Assembly: GCA_964640955.1 (NCBI GenBank) | Contig: CAZXJI010000020.1 | Span: 1 to 60,135 of the forward strand | Length of the DNA stretch: 60,135 bases | Reading direction: 5' to 3' | Source of the DNA: CAXXOK01 sp964640955 | Lineage (GTDB): Bacteria > Bacillota > Clostridia > Christensenellales > Aristaeellaceae | Shown here: in pieces, positions 25,857 to 34,352 of the stretch | Layout of the letters: each line of letters opens with the position of its first letter | Numbering within the stretch: position 1 is the first letter of the stretch | Program-made: the position numbers and the translations under genes | The notes under the pieces: generated by a model | Told to the model about the DNA's origin: nothing | Databases searched by the model: none | Seen by the model: the letters and a program-made list of their open reading frames with translations, nothing else

Positions 25857-27392
25857 TTATTTCGCCAGATCCTTCCGGCGGTACAGATAAACGTAATCGT
25901 ACCAGAAGCCGTCTGGCGTCGGCTCCGTGGCGATCAGGTCGTAATGCTCCGCGATCGCGTCGGGCTGTTTGCCGCGGGTCACCACGTAATCGGTCACGCC
26001 GTCCGCAATATAGCGTATCTGCTCGTCCAGCATCTCCTGCAGGTGCACGTTGGTCTGGTGGAAATACTTGACGCTGGGGGTGATGCGGCAGGCCGTGTAA
26101 AACCCGGCGTCCATAAAGCCGTAGTTAAGCAGCGTGGCGTCCGGCGTCTGGTAGACGATCGCGGCGAAGCGGTACTGCATGGTTTCGTCCCTGGGCTTTA
26201 GCAGGTCGGGCGTGTTGGGGCTGGCCGCCAGGGAAAACAGCCCCGCGCAGAGCGCCAGCACGCAGGCTGGCACGGCGAGGGGAATGCGGACGCGCGTCAG
26301 CAGCCTGTCCGCAAGCGCGGCCGGGTAAGTCGCGCCCAGCGGCGCGAACGCCGCCAAAATAAACCCATAGTATAGGTAGCTTTTCCCGCCGATAAACACG
26401 CCCAGCGCGAGCATTCCCGGCGTCGCCCAGAGAAACGCCTTTTCGGCCGTAGAGAAGGCGGGCGGATTGCTTTGCGCCGTTTTCCCCTTCGCTTTTTTTA
26501 CGTCCCGGAGCGTAAGCCACACCAGCCCCAACGCCGTGGGCACGGCGTAAGGCCAGTTGAGGGTGAACCAGCTCCACGCGGCCCTGAGCATCGCCTTTGC
26601 GCGCATCGCAAGGGTCGTCGTATCCCCGTCCTGATACAAAAACAGGTTGTCGTACAGGTAGGTTTTCAGCCACGGGCCCACGGCGCCGTTTGCCCCGAAA
26701 TAGACGATCCACGGGAGCGTGGCGAGCGCGACGCCCGCGGCGAACCATCCGAGCGAAAGGAAAGCCGCCTTCGCTTCCCGGCGAACCAGATGATACAGCG
26801 TCATGCCCAGGATCATCGCCGCGTAAAAGCCGAGCATCGTGAACTTGATCCACAGCACGCACCCGCACAGCACCCCGTGCAAAAGGAGCCCGCGCGTCTC
26901 CATCCGTTGCGGGGCCCGCGTGCGCAGCCAGCTCATCAGCCCGAACAGCGACCAGGCGATCATCGGCAGGCAGAGCTCCTCGGCGCTGTCCCCCTGCTGG
27001 AAGCTGAGGGACGTGTACACGACCGCCGCGATCACCGGCAGCCACAGAAGCGCCGACCGCTTCACCCCGAAAAGCGTGAGCAGCCGGTACGCCGCCCAAA
27101 GGAACAGCCCCGCGCAGAGGACTTCCATCCCGAACACGGCCGTAAAGTCGGCGGAATCAAACACGCAGCACAGCGCGTGCAGCGCGTAGAGCAGCGGCCC
27201 CTTGTGTTCGTACAGGTCGCGATACATCACCCGGCCCGCGAGCATTCCCTTGCCGCAGGAAAAATAGGCGTTGGCGTCCGTCCAGTCGTTGATGGGATAT
27301 AAAAAGGAAGATTTGGAGCAGATCAGCAGACAGACCGCCGCCACAAGCAGGCAGTAGAGGAAAACCAGCCCGGTTCGTTTGCGTTCCGCCAC
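25857..27392 (-). CDS. GT39/ArnT-like membrane glycosyltransferase
   Basis: A 511-residue polytopic membrane protein of the PMT/ArnT (glycosyltransferase family 39) type, which moves sugars from polyprenyl phosphate to proteins, lipids or polymers on the outer face. Around ten hydrophobic segments are visible. The first external loop after segment 1 has the family pattern DWTDANAYFSCGKGMLAG with acidic residues, then YRDLYEHKGPLLY. The C-terminal soluble part has no recognised catalytic motif. The start is a GTG at 27392 with AAAGGGGG 8 bases upstream; the Arg/Ala-rich frame extending to 27641 is noncoding by appearance. It is 20 bases after the 146-residue gene, probably in one operon. Acceptor unknown. 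Confidence 0.82.
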   Translation of the reverse strand: MAERKRTGLVFLYCLLVAAVCLLICSKSSFLYPINDWTDANAYFSCGKGMLAGRVMYRDLYEHKGPLLYALHALCCVFDSADFTAVFGMEVLCAGLFLWAAYRLLTLFGVKRSALLWLPVIAAVVYTSLSFQQGDSAEELCLPMIAWSLFGLMSWLRTRAPQRMETRGLLLHGVLCGCVLWIKFTMLGFYAAMILGMTLYHLVRREAKAAFLSLGWFAAGVALATLPWIVYFGANGAVGPWLKTYLYDNLFLYQDGDTTTLAMRAKAMLRAAWSWFTLNWPYAVPTALGLVWLTLRDVKKAKGKTAQSNPPAFSTAEKAFLWATPGMLALGVFIGGKSYLYYGFILAAFAPLGATYPAALADRLLTRVRIPLAVPACVLALCAGLFSLAASPNTPDLLKPRDETMQYRFAAIVYQTPDATLLNYGFMDAGFYTACRITPSVKYFHQTNVHLQEMLDEQIRYIADGVTDYVVTRGKQPDAIAEHYDLIATEPTPDGFWYDYVYLYRRKDLAK

Positions 27393-27412
27393 GTCCGCTT
27401 CCCCCTTTCGTT

Positions 27413-27853
27413 TCAGCCGTCCAGCCGTACCCTGAGGCGGCACTGCCCGTCGCCCGCCAGCACGCTTTGCAGCAGTTCCACCCGCGGCGCGCGCGCCGGA
27501 AAGAGCGAACGCATCAACCATAGAAGGCTTTCGCGCGAGCATTCGCACAGCAGGGGGTCGTTCACGCCGCCGTCGGTATGAAGCGGGCAGTAACACTGCG
27601 CGTAGCAGAAGTCGTACGTCGCGCCGGGCTCGACCGCGCAAACCGCGACGCCCTCCACCTCGGCGTCAATCGCCCGAAAGAAAGCGTCCGCGTCCGGCGC
27701 GGCCGCAAGCATCCGCCGGTAGAGGGGCAGTATCTCCGGCGCGGCGCAGACCCTGCCGCACTCCGTCAGTACGGCGGAACGCTGTTCTTCGTTCAGCTTC
27801 GCCATGCCTTTCGTCCAGCCCGCGAACCAACCCCGATAGAATGGATTCATCAC
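27413..27853 (-). CDS. Conserved-looking protein of unknown function
   Basis: A 146-residue soluble protein without signal peptide or membrane segments. It has several cysteines, notably TECGRVCAAP near residue 32 and CYAQCYCPLH near residue 82, and ends in a GDGQCRLRVRL segment. That ending resembles the C terminus of V4R/ATC-hydrolase-like small-molecule domains, but the resemblance is weak. Start is GTG 27853 or the adjacent ATG 27850; GGGGAGG lies 6-10 bases before. It precedes the GT39-like gene on the same strand. Function not assigned. Confidence 0.65.
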   Translation of the reverse strand: MMNPFYRGWFAGWTKGMAKLNEEQRSAVLTECGRVCAAPEILPLYRRMLAAAPDADAFFRAIDAEVEGVAVCAVEPGATYDFCYAQCYCPLHTDGGVNDPLLCECSRESLLWLMRSLFPARAPRVELLQSVLAGDGQCRLRVRLDG

Positions 27854-28050
27854 GGCAAACCTCCCCGGTCTTCGTATCCCGTTTATTTCTCATAGGATAC
27901 CACAAGCGGCTTTCCGGAGCAACACGGCCGTCCCGCCTTCGTTTGTCAAAGGCCTTCGAATATGCTATATTCATTGCCGGCCGCAAGCAGCGGCAATCGT
28001 CCGGATATTCTTCGTACCGAACCGGAGAAAGGCGTTTGGAGGGTTTCGAG

Positions 28051-28493
28051 ATGGGGCAGCGTAAAGTCGTATTGTATATCGCTTCAAGCCTGGACGGGTA
28101 TATCGCTACAAACGAACACAATCTGGACTGGCTGTTTTCGGTCGTTTTCCGTACAAAGGCAAGGAATGCTACGTCTTTTCCAGAACCGAAAAAGAGGGCA
28201 ACGAAAACGTTCGATTCATCAGCAGGGATATCGTCCGGTTCGTTACGGACTTGAAAAAGAAAGAAGCCAGGAACATCCGGCTCGTCGGGGGCGGAGATCT
28301 GCTCCGCACTTTCCTCAGGGAAAAGCTGGTGGACGACATCATCATCACCCTTGCGCCAAGATTGCTGGGGAGCGGCATTCCTCTGTTTCAAAACAATGTT
28401 CTTTCAACCGCCCTGACGCTGAAGAGCGTTCATCGTTTCAATCAGTTTGTCGAACTCCGTTACGAAACGAAGGAGATTCCCGCGACCGCTTGA
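28051..28493 (+). pseudogene. Broken dihydrofolate-reductase-like (RibD C-terminal/YyaP family) gene
   Basis: Two pieces of one protein are in different frames. The first, from ATG 28051 with GGAGGG upstream, reads VVLYIASSLDGYIATNEH then LDWLF. The second, ending at 28493, continues FPYKGKECYVFS, then LVGGGDLLRTF and LLGSGIPLFQ. Between LDWLF and FPYKGK about 35-40 residues that normally include the GRKTYD segment are missing and the frame changes (total 443 bases, not a multiple of three). The intact family is about 175-185 residues. This is an internal deletion with frameshift, so the gene should be inactive. Its stop codon lies inside the -35 box of the T-box promoter. Confidence 0.85.
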
Positions 28494-28518
28494 CAATCTG
28501 CCGCGCCTCCCCTATAAT
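28490..28518 (+). promoter_or_regulatory. Consensus promoter of the Tyr T-box operon
   Basis: TTGACA (28490-28495), exactly 17 bases, TATAAT (28513-28518): a perfect vegetative consensus upstream of the T-box leader. Confidence 0.92.
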
Positions 28519-28525
28519 GCTGCTA

Positions 28526-28786
28526 ACGCAAGGAAGGGAACCAGTACCCGGCGCGTACGCCTCAAGAGAGCCTTCGGTCGGTGCGAGAAGGCGGCGGAAC
28601 GCTGGTGAATACGTCCCTGAGCGAGGCCCCCAAAGGCGGTTAGCCGAGTAGGCGGTCGACGGCGCGCCGGTTACAGCGCAGGGGAACCCGCTGGTTCCCA
28701 TCGAGGACGTATCCGCGAGGATGCGCCGAACGGAAGTGGCACCGCGATCACTCGCCTTCCTCCTGTACGGAGGCGGGCGGTTTTCT
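28526..28786 (+). promoter_or_regulatory. Tyrosine T-box leader
   Basis: A T-box riboswitch that reads uncharged tRNA-Tyr. The antiterminator T-box core AAGTGGCACCGCG is at 28734-28746. The Stem I specifier loop has AGTA at 28543-28546 on one side and GAA followed by the specifier codon TAC (Tyr) at 28610-28612 on the other. The terminator hairpin pairs CGCC..CCTCC with GGAGG..GGGCG at 28753-28780 and ends in TTTTCTTT. With uncharged tRNA-Tyr the antiterminator forms and transcription continues into the aminotransferase and tyrS genes. Specifier assignment agrees with the downstream tyrS. Confidence 0.92.
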
Positions 28787-28832
28787 TTATACCGGCATTC
28801 GGATCGGCGGACGGACGAAGGAGGTTTTACCC

Positions 28833-30023
28833 ATGCTACCCAGCGGCGTAACGTACGCGGAACGGTTCAACGGCATCAGCGGCAGCGCGATTCGCGCCAT
28901 CTTCAAGGTGTTAAACAGGCCCGGCATCATCAGCTTCGCGGGCGGCAACCCCAGCTCCGACGCGCTCCCGGACGTGGCCTGCGCGGAGATCGCGAAGCGC
29001 GCGCTGCTTACGGACGGCAAACGCGTTCTGCAATACGGAGCGACGGAAGGCTATCCGCCCTTTCTGGAAAGTCTGCTCGCCTACCTCAAAGACAGCTACG
29101 ACTTTCCCGTGGAAAAGGAGAATATCCTGCCGCTTTCCGGCAGCACCCAGGGCGTGGACCTGATCTGCAAGGCGCTTACCAACCCCGGCGACGCCGTGCT
29201 GGTGGAGAGCCCCACCTTCCTTGGCAACATGCAGACCATGCGCCTCTATCAGCAAAAGCTGGTGCCCGTGGAAAGCGACGAGGACGGCGTGCGGCTGGAC
29301 GCGCTGGAAAACGCCGTGAAGGCGACGCACCCCAAGCTGTTCTACGTCATTCCCACCTTCCAGAACCCCACCGGGCGCACGCTGGCCGCCGAACGCCGCG
29401 AGCCCATCGCCCGCATGGCGGAGAAGTACGGCTTCCTCGTTCTGGAGGACGATCCCTACCGCGACCTGCGCTACGCGGGCACGCCGCTGCCCTCCGTAAA
29501 GTCCTACGACCGCAGCGAGCACGTGGTGTACATGGGCAGCTTTTCCAAAATCATCAGCCCCGGCCTGCGCGTGGGCTTCATGGCGGGCAACGCCGATATC
29601 GTCGCCAAGTGCGCCATCGGCAAGCAGGGCAGCGACCTGCACACGGCCAACCTGACCCAGGCCGTGGTGGACGGCTACCTGCGGGACGGGCTTTTGAAAC
29701 CCCACATTGCGGAGATCCTGCCGGGCTACCGCGACAAGCTCAACGCCATGCTTTCGGAGCTTGAAACCTTCCCCGAGGGCACGCGATATACCCGGCCCGA
29801 GGGCGGGCTGTTCGTGTTCGTCACCATGCCCGAGGGCTTTGACGCGGCGAAGGTGTTCACCGAAGCGGTGGAGCACGGCGTGGCCTACGTGCCCGGCACC
29901 AGCTTCTACCCCGAAGGCGGACACGCAAACACCCTGCGGCTGAACTTTTCCAACAGCACGCTTGCCCAGATCCACGAAGGGATGGGCATCCTGCGCGGGC
30001 TGTTCGCCTCCAAACTGAAATAA
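28833..30023 (+). CDS. PLP-dependent class I/II aminotransferase
   Basis: A 396-residue cytosolic fold-type I aminotransferase of the LysN/MocR-like subgroup. The PLP lysine is in SFSKIISPGLRVG near residue 240. The YGATEGYPPF and IPTFQNPTGRT segments are conserved substrate and cofactor contacts, and EDDPYRDLRY carries the PLP-stacking region. AAGGAGG precedes the ATG. It lies between a Tyr T-box and tyrS, 11 bases from the latter, so it responds to tyrosine starvation. A last step of tyrosine synthesis (4-hydroxyphenylpyruvate amination) is the simplest inference; sequence alone does not fix the substrate. Confidence 0.9.
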   Translation: MLPSGVTYAERFNGISGSAIRAIFKVLNRPGIISFAGGNPSSDALPDVACAEIAKRALLTDGKRVLQYGATEGYPPFLESLLAYLKDSYDFPVEKENILPLSGSTQGVDLICKALTNPGDAVLVESPTFLGNMQTMRLYQQKLVPVESDEDGVRLDALENAVKATHPKLFYVIPTFQNPTGRTLAAERREPIARMAEKYGFLVLEDDPYRDLRYAGTPLPSVKSYDRSEHVVYMGSFSKIISPGLRVGFMAGNADIVAKCAIGKQGSDLHTANLTQAVVDGYLRDGLLKPHIAEILPGYRDKLNAMLSELETFPEGTRYTRPEGGLFVFVTMPEGFDAAKVFTEAVEHGVAYVPGTSFYPEGGHANTLRLNFSNSTLAQIHEGMGILRGLFASKLK

Positions 30024-30034
30024 GGAGCAGACCT

Positions 30035-31261
30035 ATGCATATTCTGGATCAACTCAAGGAGCGCGGCTTTATCGCGCAGACCACGTTTGAGGAGGACCTC
30101 TACAAGGCCATGGACAAGGGGCCCATGACCTTCTACCTGGGCATCGATCCCACCGCCGACAGCCTGCACGTGGGGCACTTCATCCCCGTGATGATGGCCT
30201 CGCACCTGCAGCGCGCGGGCCACAGGCCCATCATCCTGTGCGGCGGCGGCACCGCCATGGTGGGCGACCCCAGCGGCAAGACGGAGCTTAGGCAGATGAT
30301 GACCAAAGAAACCATCGAGAGCAACCTCGTGCCCATCCGCAAGCAGCTGAGCCGCTTCCTGGACTTCGGCGAAGGCCGGGCGACCATGGTCAACAACGCC
30401 GATTGGCTTTTGAAGCTCAACTACGTCGATTTTCTGCGCGACATCGGCGCGCTGTTCAGCGTCAACCGGATGCTGACCGCCGAGTGCTACAAAAAGCGGC
30501 TGGAAGTCGGCCTTACGTTCCTGGAGTTCAACTACATGCTCATGCAGAGCTACGACTTCCTCGAATTGTTCAAGCTGCACGGCTGCCGGCTGCAGATCGG
30601 CGGGGATGACCAGTGGAGCAACATCCTCGCCGGCGCCGACCTGATCCGCCGCAAGGAGCACGAGGACGCCTTCGCGCTGACCTGCAAGCTCATCATGACC
30701 GCGGACGGCAAAAAGATGGGCAAAACCGAGAAGGGCGCCCTGTGGCTGGACCCGGAACGCACCAGCCCCTACGAGTTCTACCAGTACTGGCGCAACGTGC
30801 AGGACGCGGACGTGGAGAAGTTCCTGGGCCTGCTCACCTTCCTGCCCATGGACGAGGTGCGCAGGCTGGGCGCGCTCAAGGACAGCGCGATCAACGAGGC
30901 CAAGCGCGTGCTGGCCTTCGAGGTCACCAAGCTGATCCACGGCGAGGAAGAAGCCAAAAAGGCGCAGGACGCGGCGCAGGCGCTGTTCGGCGGCGGGGAC
31001 GGCATGGACAGCGTGCCGACCTTCGAAGTGACCGCCGCGATGCTTACCGAGGACAACCGCCTCACCACCCTGCTCGCCCTGTGCGGCCTGTGCCAAAGCC
31101 GCGGTGAAGCCCGCAAGATGGTGCAGGCGGGCGCAGTGATGGTGGGCGAGGAAAAGGCGACCGATATCGACGCCCGCGTGGACGCGGCGCAGATCGGCGC
31201 GGACGGCCTGCTGCTGCGCAAGGGCAAAAAGAGCTACTGCCGGCTGGTGCTCGGCCAATAA
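30035..31261 (+). CDS. tyrS: Tyrosyl-tRNA synthetase
   Basis: A 408-residue class Ic synthetase that charges tRNA-Tyr. The HIGH-like motif is HVGHF near residue 46, the tyrosine-binding stretch QSYDF follows near residue 170, and the KMSKS loop is KMGKT near residue 229. The last about 65 residues form an S4-type RNA-binding domain that recognises the tRNA. The RBS is AAGGAG before the ATG at 30035. It is cotranscribed with the aminotransferase under the Tyr T-box, so expression should rise when tRNA-Tyr is uncharged. Length and motifs are normal. Confidence 0.97.
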   Translation: MHILDQLKERGFIAQTTFEEDLYKAMDKGPMTFYLGIDPTADSLHVGHFIPVMMASHLQRAGHRPIILCGGGTAMVGDPSGKTELRQMMTKETIESNLVPIRKQLSRFLDFGEGRATMVNNADWLLKLNYVDFLRDIGALFSVNRMLTAECYKKRLEVGLTFLEFNYMLMQSYDFLELFKLHGCRLQIGGDDQWSNILAGADLIRRKEHEDAFALTCKLIMTADGKKMGKTEKGALWLDPERTSPYEFYQYWRNVQDADVEKFLGLLTFLPMDEVRRLGALKDSAINEAKRVLAFEVTKLIHGEEEAKKAQDAAQALFGGGDGMDSVPTFEVTAAMLTEDNRLTTLLALCGLCQSRGEARKMVQAGAVMVGEEKATDIDARVDAAQIGADGLLLRKGKKSYCRLVLGQ

Positions 31262-31289
31262 CAAGCGCGTAAAATGAGACATTTGCCTA

Positions 31290-31315
31290 AAGCGCGCCCC
31301 GATCGGGGCGCGCTT
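31290..31315 (+). terminator. Terminator after tyrS
   Basis: An 11-bp perfect stem AAGCGCGCCCC/GGGGCGCGCTT with loop GATC followed by CGCTTTCTCC; it ends the T-box operon. Confidence 0.8.
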
Positions 31316-31327
31316 CGCTTTCTCCTA

Positions 31328-31356
31328 TTGACATCCCTTCTCTCGCGGGGTACGAT
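31328..31356 (+). promoter_or_regulatory. Promoter of the VOC gene
   Basis: TTGACA (31328-31333), 17 bases, TACGAT (31351-31356), 31 bases before the start. Confidence 0.7.
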
Positions 31357-31387
31357 CAAGGCAAACGTCCGGCAGGGAGCGATTCGT

Positions 31388-31771
31388 ATGATGATCGATC
31401 ACGCCGCGCTTTACGTGCGCGATCTGGAAGCGGCCCGCGATTTTTTCATCCGCTATTTCGGCGCTTCGGCCAACGGCGGTTACCACAACCCCAAAACCGG
31501 CCTGCGCACCTATTTCCTCACCTTTTCCGAAGGCGCGCGCCTGGAGGTGATGACCCGCGGCGGCCTGCCGGAGGGCGACCCGTCCGCGGAGCAAACGGGT
31601 TTCACCCACCTGGCATTCACACTGGGCGGCCGCGAGGCCGTCGATGCGCTGACCGCGCGGCTTTCCGCCGACGGTTATGCCGTGATCGGCGGCCCGCGCG
31701 TCACCGGCGACGGCTATTACGAAAGCTGCGTGCTGGGGCCGGAAGGCTGCCGGCTGGAACTGACCGCCTGA
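31388..31771 (+). CDS. VOC (glyoxalase/dioxygenase) family protein
   Basis: A 127-residue single-domain pair of beta-alpha-beta-beta-beta modules. The start IDHAALYVRDLEAARDFFIR is typical, with His4 as a likely metal ligand; the later FTHLAFTLG and the final CRLELTA supply other ligand positions. It could act as a lyase, isomerase or resistance protein; members cannot be assigned by sequence of this length. GGGAG lies upstream of ATG 31388. It heads a probable operon with the acyltransferase and flavin-reductase-like genes. Confidence 0.85.
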   Translation: MMIDHAALYVRDLEAARDFFIRYFGASANGGYHNPKTGLRTYFLTFSEGARLEVMTRGGLPEGDPSAEQTGFTHLAFTLGGREAVDALTARLSADGYAVIGGPRVTGDGYYESCVLGPEGCRLELTA

Positions 31772-31802
31772 CCCGAATCCCATCCGAAACGGAGGTCGCG
31801 CC

Positions 31803-32873
31803 ATGAACACAGCGCCCGCGCCCCGGCAACGGTACGCCTATCTGGATTTTCTGCGCATCCTGGCGGCGTTTCTGGTGATCGTCAACCACACCAACAGCCT
31901 GGTGTTCAAGGCCCTGACCCCCGAAAACACCACGTGGTGGCTGTCCGTCGCGTGGTACTACGTCAGCAAAATCGCCGTGCCGCTGTTCGTGATGGTGTCC
32001 GGCGCGTGCCTCCTGCCCCGGCGGGACACCTACCGGAAAGCGCTCTGGCGTTTTTCGCGCGTGCTGATCGTGCTGATCCTGTTTTCCTATCTGTATTACC
32101 TTGTCGGCCTTCTCCAATCCGGCTGGTCGTGGGGCGCGGCGGCGAATCTGCCGGCGTTTCTCAAGGCGATCTGGGAAAAGCGGATTACGGATTCGTTCTG
32201 GTACCTGTACTTCTATCTGGGGCTGATGGTGATGCTGCCGTTTCTGCAGCGGCTGGCCTCGGCAATGCAAAAGCGGGACCTGGAAATCTTCCTTGGCGTC
32301 TCCTTTACGGCGTTCGGCGTATGGCCGCTGGCCGCGCACTACGTGCCCGCGCTCGCGTGGCCGGCGTACTTCGACCTGCCGCTGTACGGGATGATGATCG
32401 GGCTGTTTTTCGCGGGGCATTATGTGCATACCTTCACGGGCAGCCGCCGGGCGTGGCCCGCGGCGCTCGTTTTCGCCGCGGCGATTGTCGCGTCCGTGCT
32501 GCTGACCGGCCTGGAAACGGGGCGCGTGGCCGCGGGCGAGCAATACTGGTTCATGGACGACCGCGCGCAGCCGTCGATCTTCATAGCCCTCGGCGCCGTA
32601 GCGGCCATGCTGTTTACGAAACGCGCGTTTTCGCTCCGCGCGCCCTCCCCCGCCGCAGAACGGCGCTGGGCGGCGCTGGGCGGGTGCGCCTTCGGCGTGT
32701 ACCTTTTGCAGGATTTGGTGATTGCCCAAACCCGCTACCGCCTCTTCGTGCCGCTCAGCGGCGCCGTCAATCCGCTTGCGGCCGCGCTGGTCTGGGAAAT
32801 CGGCGTGTTCGCCGCCGCGCTCGCCCTCGCATGGCTCATCAAAAAGCTTCCCCCGCTCAACCGTCTGCTGTAA
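31803..32873 (+). CDS. Membrane acyltransferase family 3 protein
   Basis: A 356-residue polytopic protein of the acyltransferase-3 (OafA/YiaH-like) family, which O-acetylates surface glycans or peptides from cytoplasmic acyl donors. The start has the family pattern RYAYLDFLRILAAFLVIVNH with the catalytic-type His. About ten hydrophobic segments follow. GGAGG precedes the ATG. It lies 31 bases after the VOC gene. The acceptor is unknown, but cell-surface polysaccharide is the most frequent one. Confidence 0.9.
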   Translation: MNTAPAPRQRYAYLDFLRILAAFLVIVNHTNSLVFKALTPENTTWWLSVAWYYVSKIAVPLFVMVSGACLLPRRDTYRKALWRFSRVLIVLILFSYLYYLVGLLQSGWSWGAAANLPAFLKAIWEKRITDSFWYLYFYLGLMVMLPFLQRLASAMQKRDLEIFLGVSFTAFGVWPLAAHYVPALAWPAYFDLPLYGMMIGLFFAGHYVHTFTGSRRAWPAALVFAAAIVASVLLTGLETGRVAAGEQYWFMDDRAQPSIFIALGAVAAMLFTKRAFSLRAPSPAAERRWAALGGCAFGVYLLQDLVIAQTRYRLFVPLSGAVNPLAAALVWEIGVFAAALALAWLIKKLPPLNRLL

Positions 32874-32926
32874 AACGGCCGCCTGGCAAGGGTGGCCGTA
32901 TCCCATCACGGAAAGGATGTCCTGCC

Positions 32927-33478
32927 ATGGAACCCGTAACGGAGAACTCGGCGTGTTTCTTTACCCAGCAGGTGTTTCTGATCGGCACGTACGATACGGA
33001 CGGCAGCCCCCACTTCGCGCCCATCTCCTGGATCAGCTTCACGGCGGGCCCGCCGGCCTGCCTGGTCACCAGCATGAGCAACAATCCCAAGAAGCGGACC
33101 ATCGCGAACGTCGAACGCACGGGGCTTCTGTCCGCGACCGTCGTAACGCCCGACCTGCTCCCCTTCGCCGAGCAGCACAACCGCGCCACGCAGCGGGAAG
33201 GGGCCGAAACGACGCTTGCGTTCGAGCGCGGGCGCAGGCTGAACGTTCCGCTGATCGCCGGGGCGAAATGGTCGTACGAGTGCGAGGTGTTCAAAACCGT
33301 TTCCGTCGGAGACTGCATCACCTATTTCGCGGATTTTAAGCACGTCAACGTCCGCACGGACGTGCAGGCGCTGGATTTTTACGATTTGCGGGCGATCAAC
33401 CCCGTCATCTACTCGCCCTTCCACTACTTCACCGTCGGCGGGCATCTGGGCGCCATCGGCGATTATTCCAAGGGCTGA
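32927..33478 (+). CDS. Flavin reductase-like (FMN-binding split barrel) protein
   Basis: A 183-residue protein of the flavin reductase-like domain family. The N-terminal FLIGTYDTDGSPHFAPISW and SNNPKKRT segments match the FMN-binding barrel. Members reduce flavin with NAD(P)H or bind FMN as oxidoreductases. The start ATG at 32927 follows AAAGGA; the long open frame upstream is antisense-like overlap with the acyltransferase gene. It lies 53 bases after the acyltransferase gene, probably the last gene of that run. Confidence 0.85.
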   Translation: MEPVTENSACFFTQQVFLIGTYDTDGSPHFAPISWISFTAGPPACLVTSMSNNPKKRTIANVERTGLLSATVVTPDLLPFAEQHNRATQREGAETTLAFERGRRLNVPLIAGAKWSYECEVFKTVSVGDCITYFADFKHVNVRTDVQALDFYDLRAINPVIYSPFHYFTVGGHLGAIGDYSKG

Positions 33479-33505
33479 ACGACGCCCTTTCCTCCGCCCT
33501 CCGCA

Positions 33506-33534
33506 TTGTCGCGGGGGGCGGAGTATGGTATGAT
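33506..33534 (+). promoter_or_regulatory. Promoter of xth
   Basis: TTGTCG (33506-33511), 17 bases, TATGAT (33529-33534) with a TG extended element, 35 bases before the xth ATG. It is embedded in an 8-bp inverted repeat CTCCGCCC/GGGCGGAG that may terminate the previous operon. Confidence 0.6.
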
Positions 33535-33569
33535 AGGGGTGCCGCGACGCGGCGAAAGGAGACGGACGA

Positions 33570-34325
33570 ATGAAGCTCATTTCGTGGAACGTCAACGGTT
33601 TGCGCGCCTGCATGGGCAAGGGCTTCGCGGAATACTTCGCCGCACAGAGCGCCGACGCTTTCTGCATACAGGAGACCAAGCTGCAGCCCGGGCAGATCGA
33701 TTTTGCACCGGAGGGCTACCGGGCGTACTGGAACAGCGCCGATAAGAAGGGCTATTCCGGCACGGCGCTCTTTGCCAGACAGGAGCCCGTCAAAGTGACC
33801 TACGATCTGGGCATCGACGAGCACGACCACGAAGGCCGCGTGATCGACGCCGAATACTCGGACTTCCATCTCATAACGGTCTATACTCCCAACAGCCAGC
33901 GGGGGCTACTGCGGCTGGATTACCGCATGACGTGGGAGGACGCCTTCGCCGATTATCTCTCAGCGCTGGACAGGCAAAAGCCCGTCGTCGTCTGCGGGGA
34001 CATGAACGTCGCCCATCAGGAGATCGACCTGACGCACCCCAAGGCCAACGTGAACAACGCGGGCTTCACCCCGCAGGAGCGCGGGAAGATGACGGCGCTA
34101 CTGGAACGCGGCTTTGTGGATACGTTCCGCCTGCTGCATCCGGACGAGCCCAACCGCTACACCTGGTGGAGCTATATGATGAACAGCCGGCAGAAGAACG
34201 TCGGCTGGCGCATCGACTATTTTCTGGTCAGCGCCCGCCTGGCCCCCCGGGTAACCCGCGCCGATATCGACGCGGAGGTCATGGGCAGCGACCACTGCCC
34301 GATCCTGCTGGAGCTTGACGTGTAA
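33570..34325 (+). CDS. xth: Exodeoxyribonuclease III / AP endonuclease
   Basis: A 251-residue Mg-dependent base-excision repair enzyme of the ExoIII/APE1 family that cuts at abasic sites and degrades 3' ends. Motifs are complete: SWNVNGLRA (residues 5-13), QETKLQ with the metal Glu near residue 35, GYSGTALF, CGDMNVAH near residue 145, and the final GSDHCPI with the catalytic His. AAAGGAGA precedes the ATG. It is followed by the phosphodiesterase and hotdog genes, perhaps in one transcript. Confidence 0.96.
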   Translation: MKLISWNVNGLRACMGKGFAEYFAAQSADAFCIQETKLQPGQIDFAPEGYRAYWNSADKKGYSGTALFARQEPVKVTYDLGIDEHDHEGRVIDAEYSDFHLITVYTPNSQRGLLRLDYRMTWEDAFADYLSALDRQKPVVVCGDMNVAHQEIDLTHPKANVNNAGFTPQERGKMTALLERGFVDTFRLLHPDEPNRYTWWSYMMNSRQKNVGWRIDYFLVSARLAPRVTRADIDAEVMGSDHCPILLELDV

Positions 34326-34352
34326 CCCGACCGATTTTCGAGGTGAGATAAG

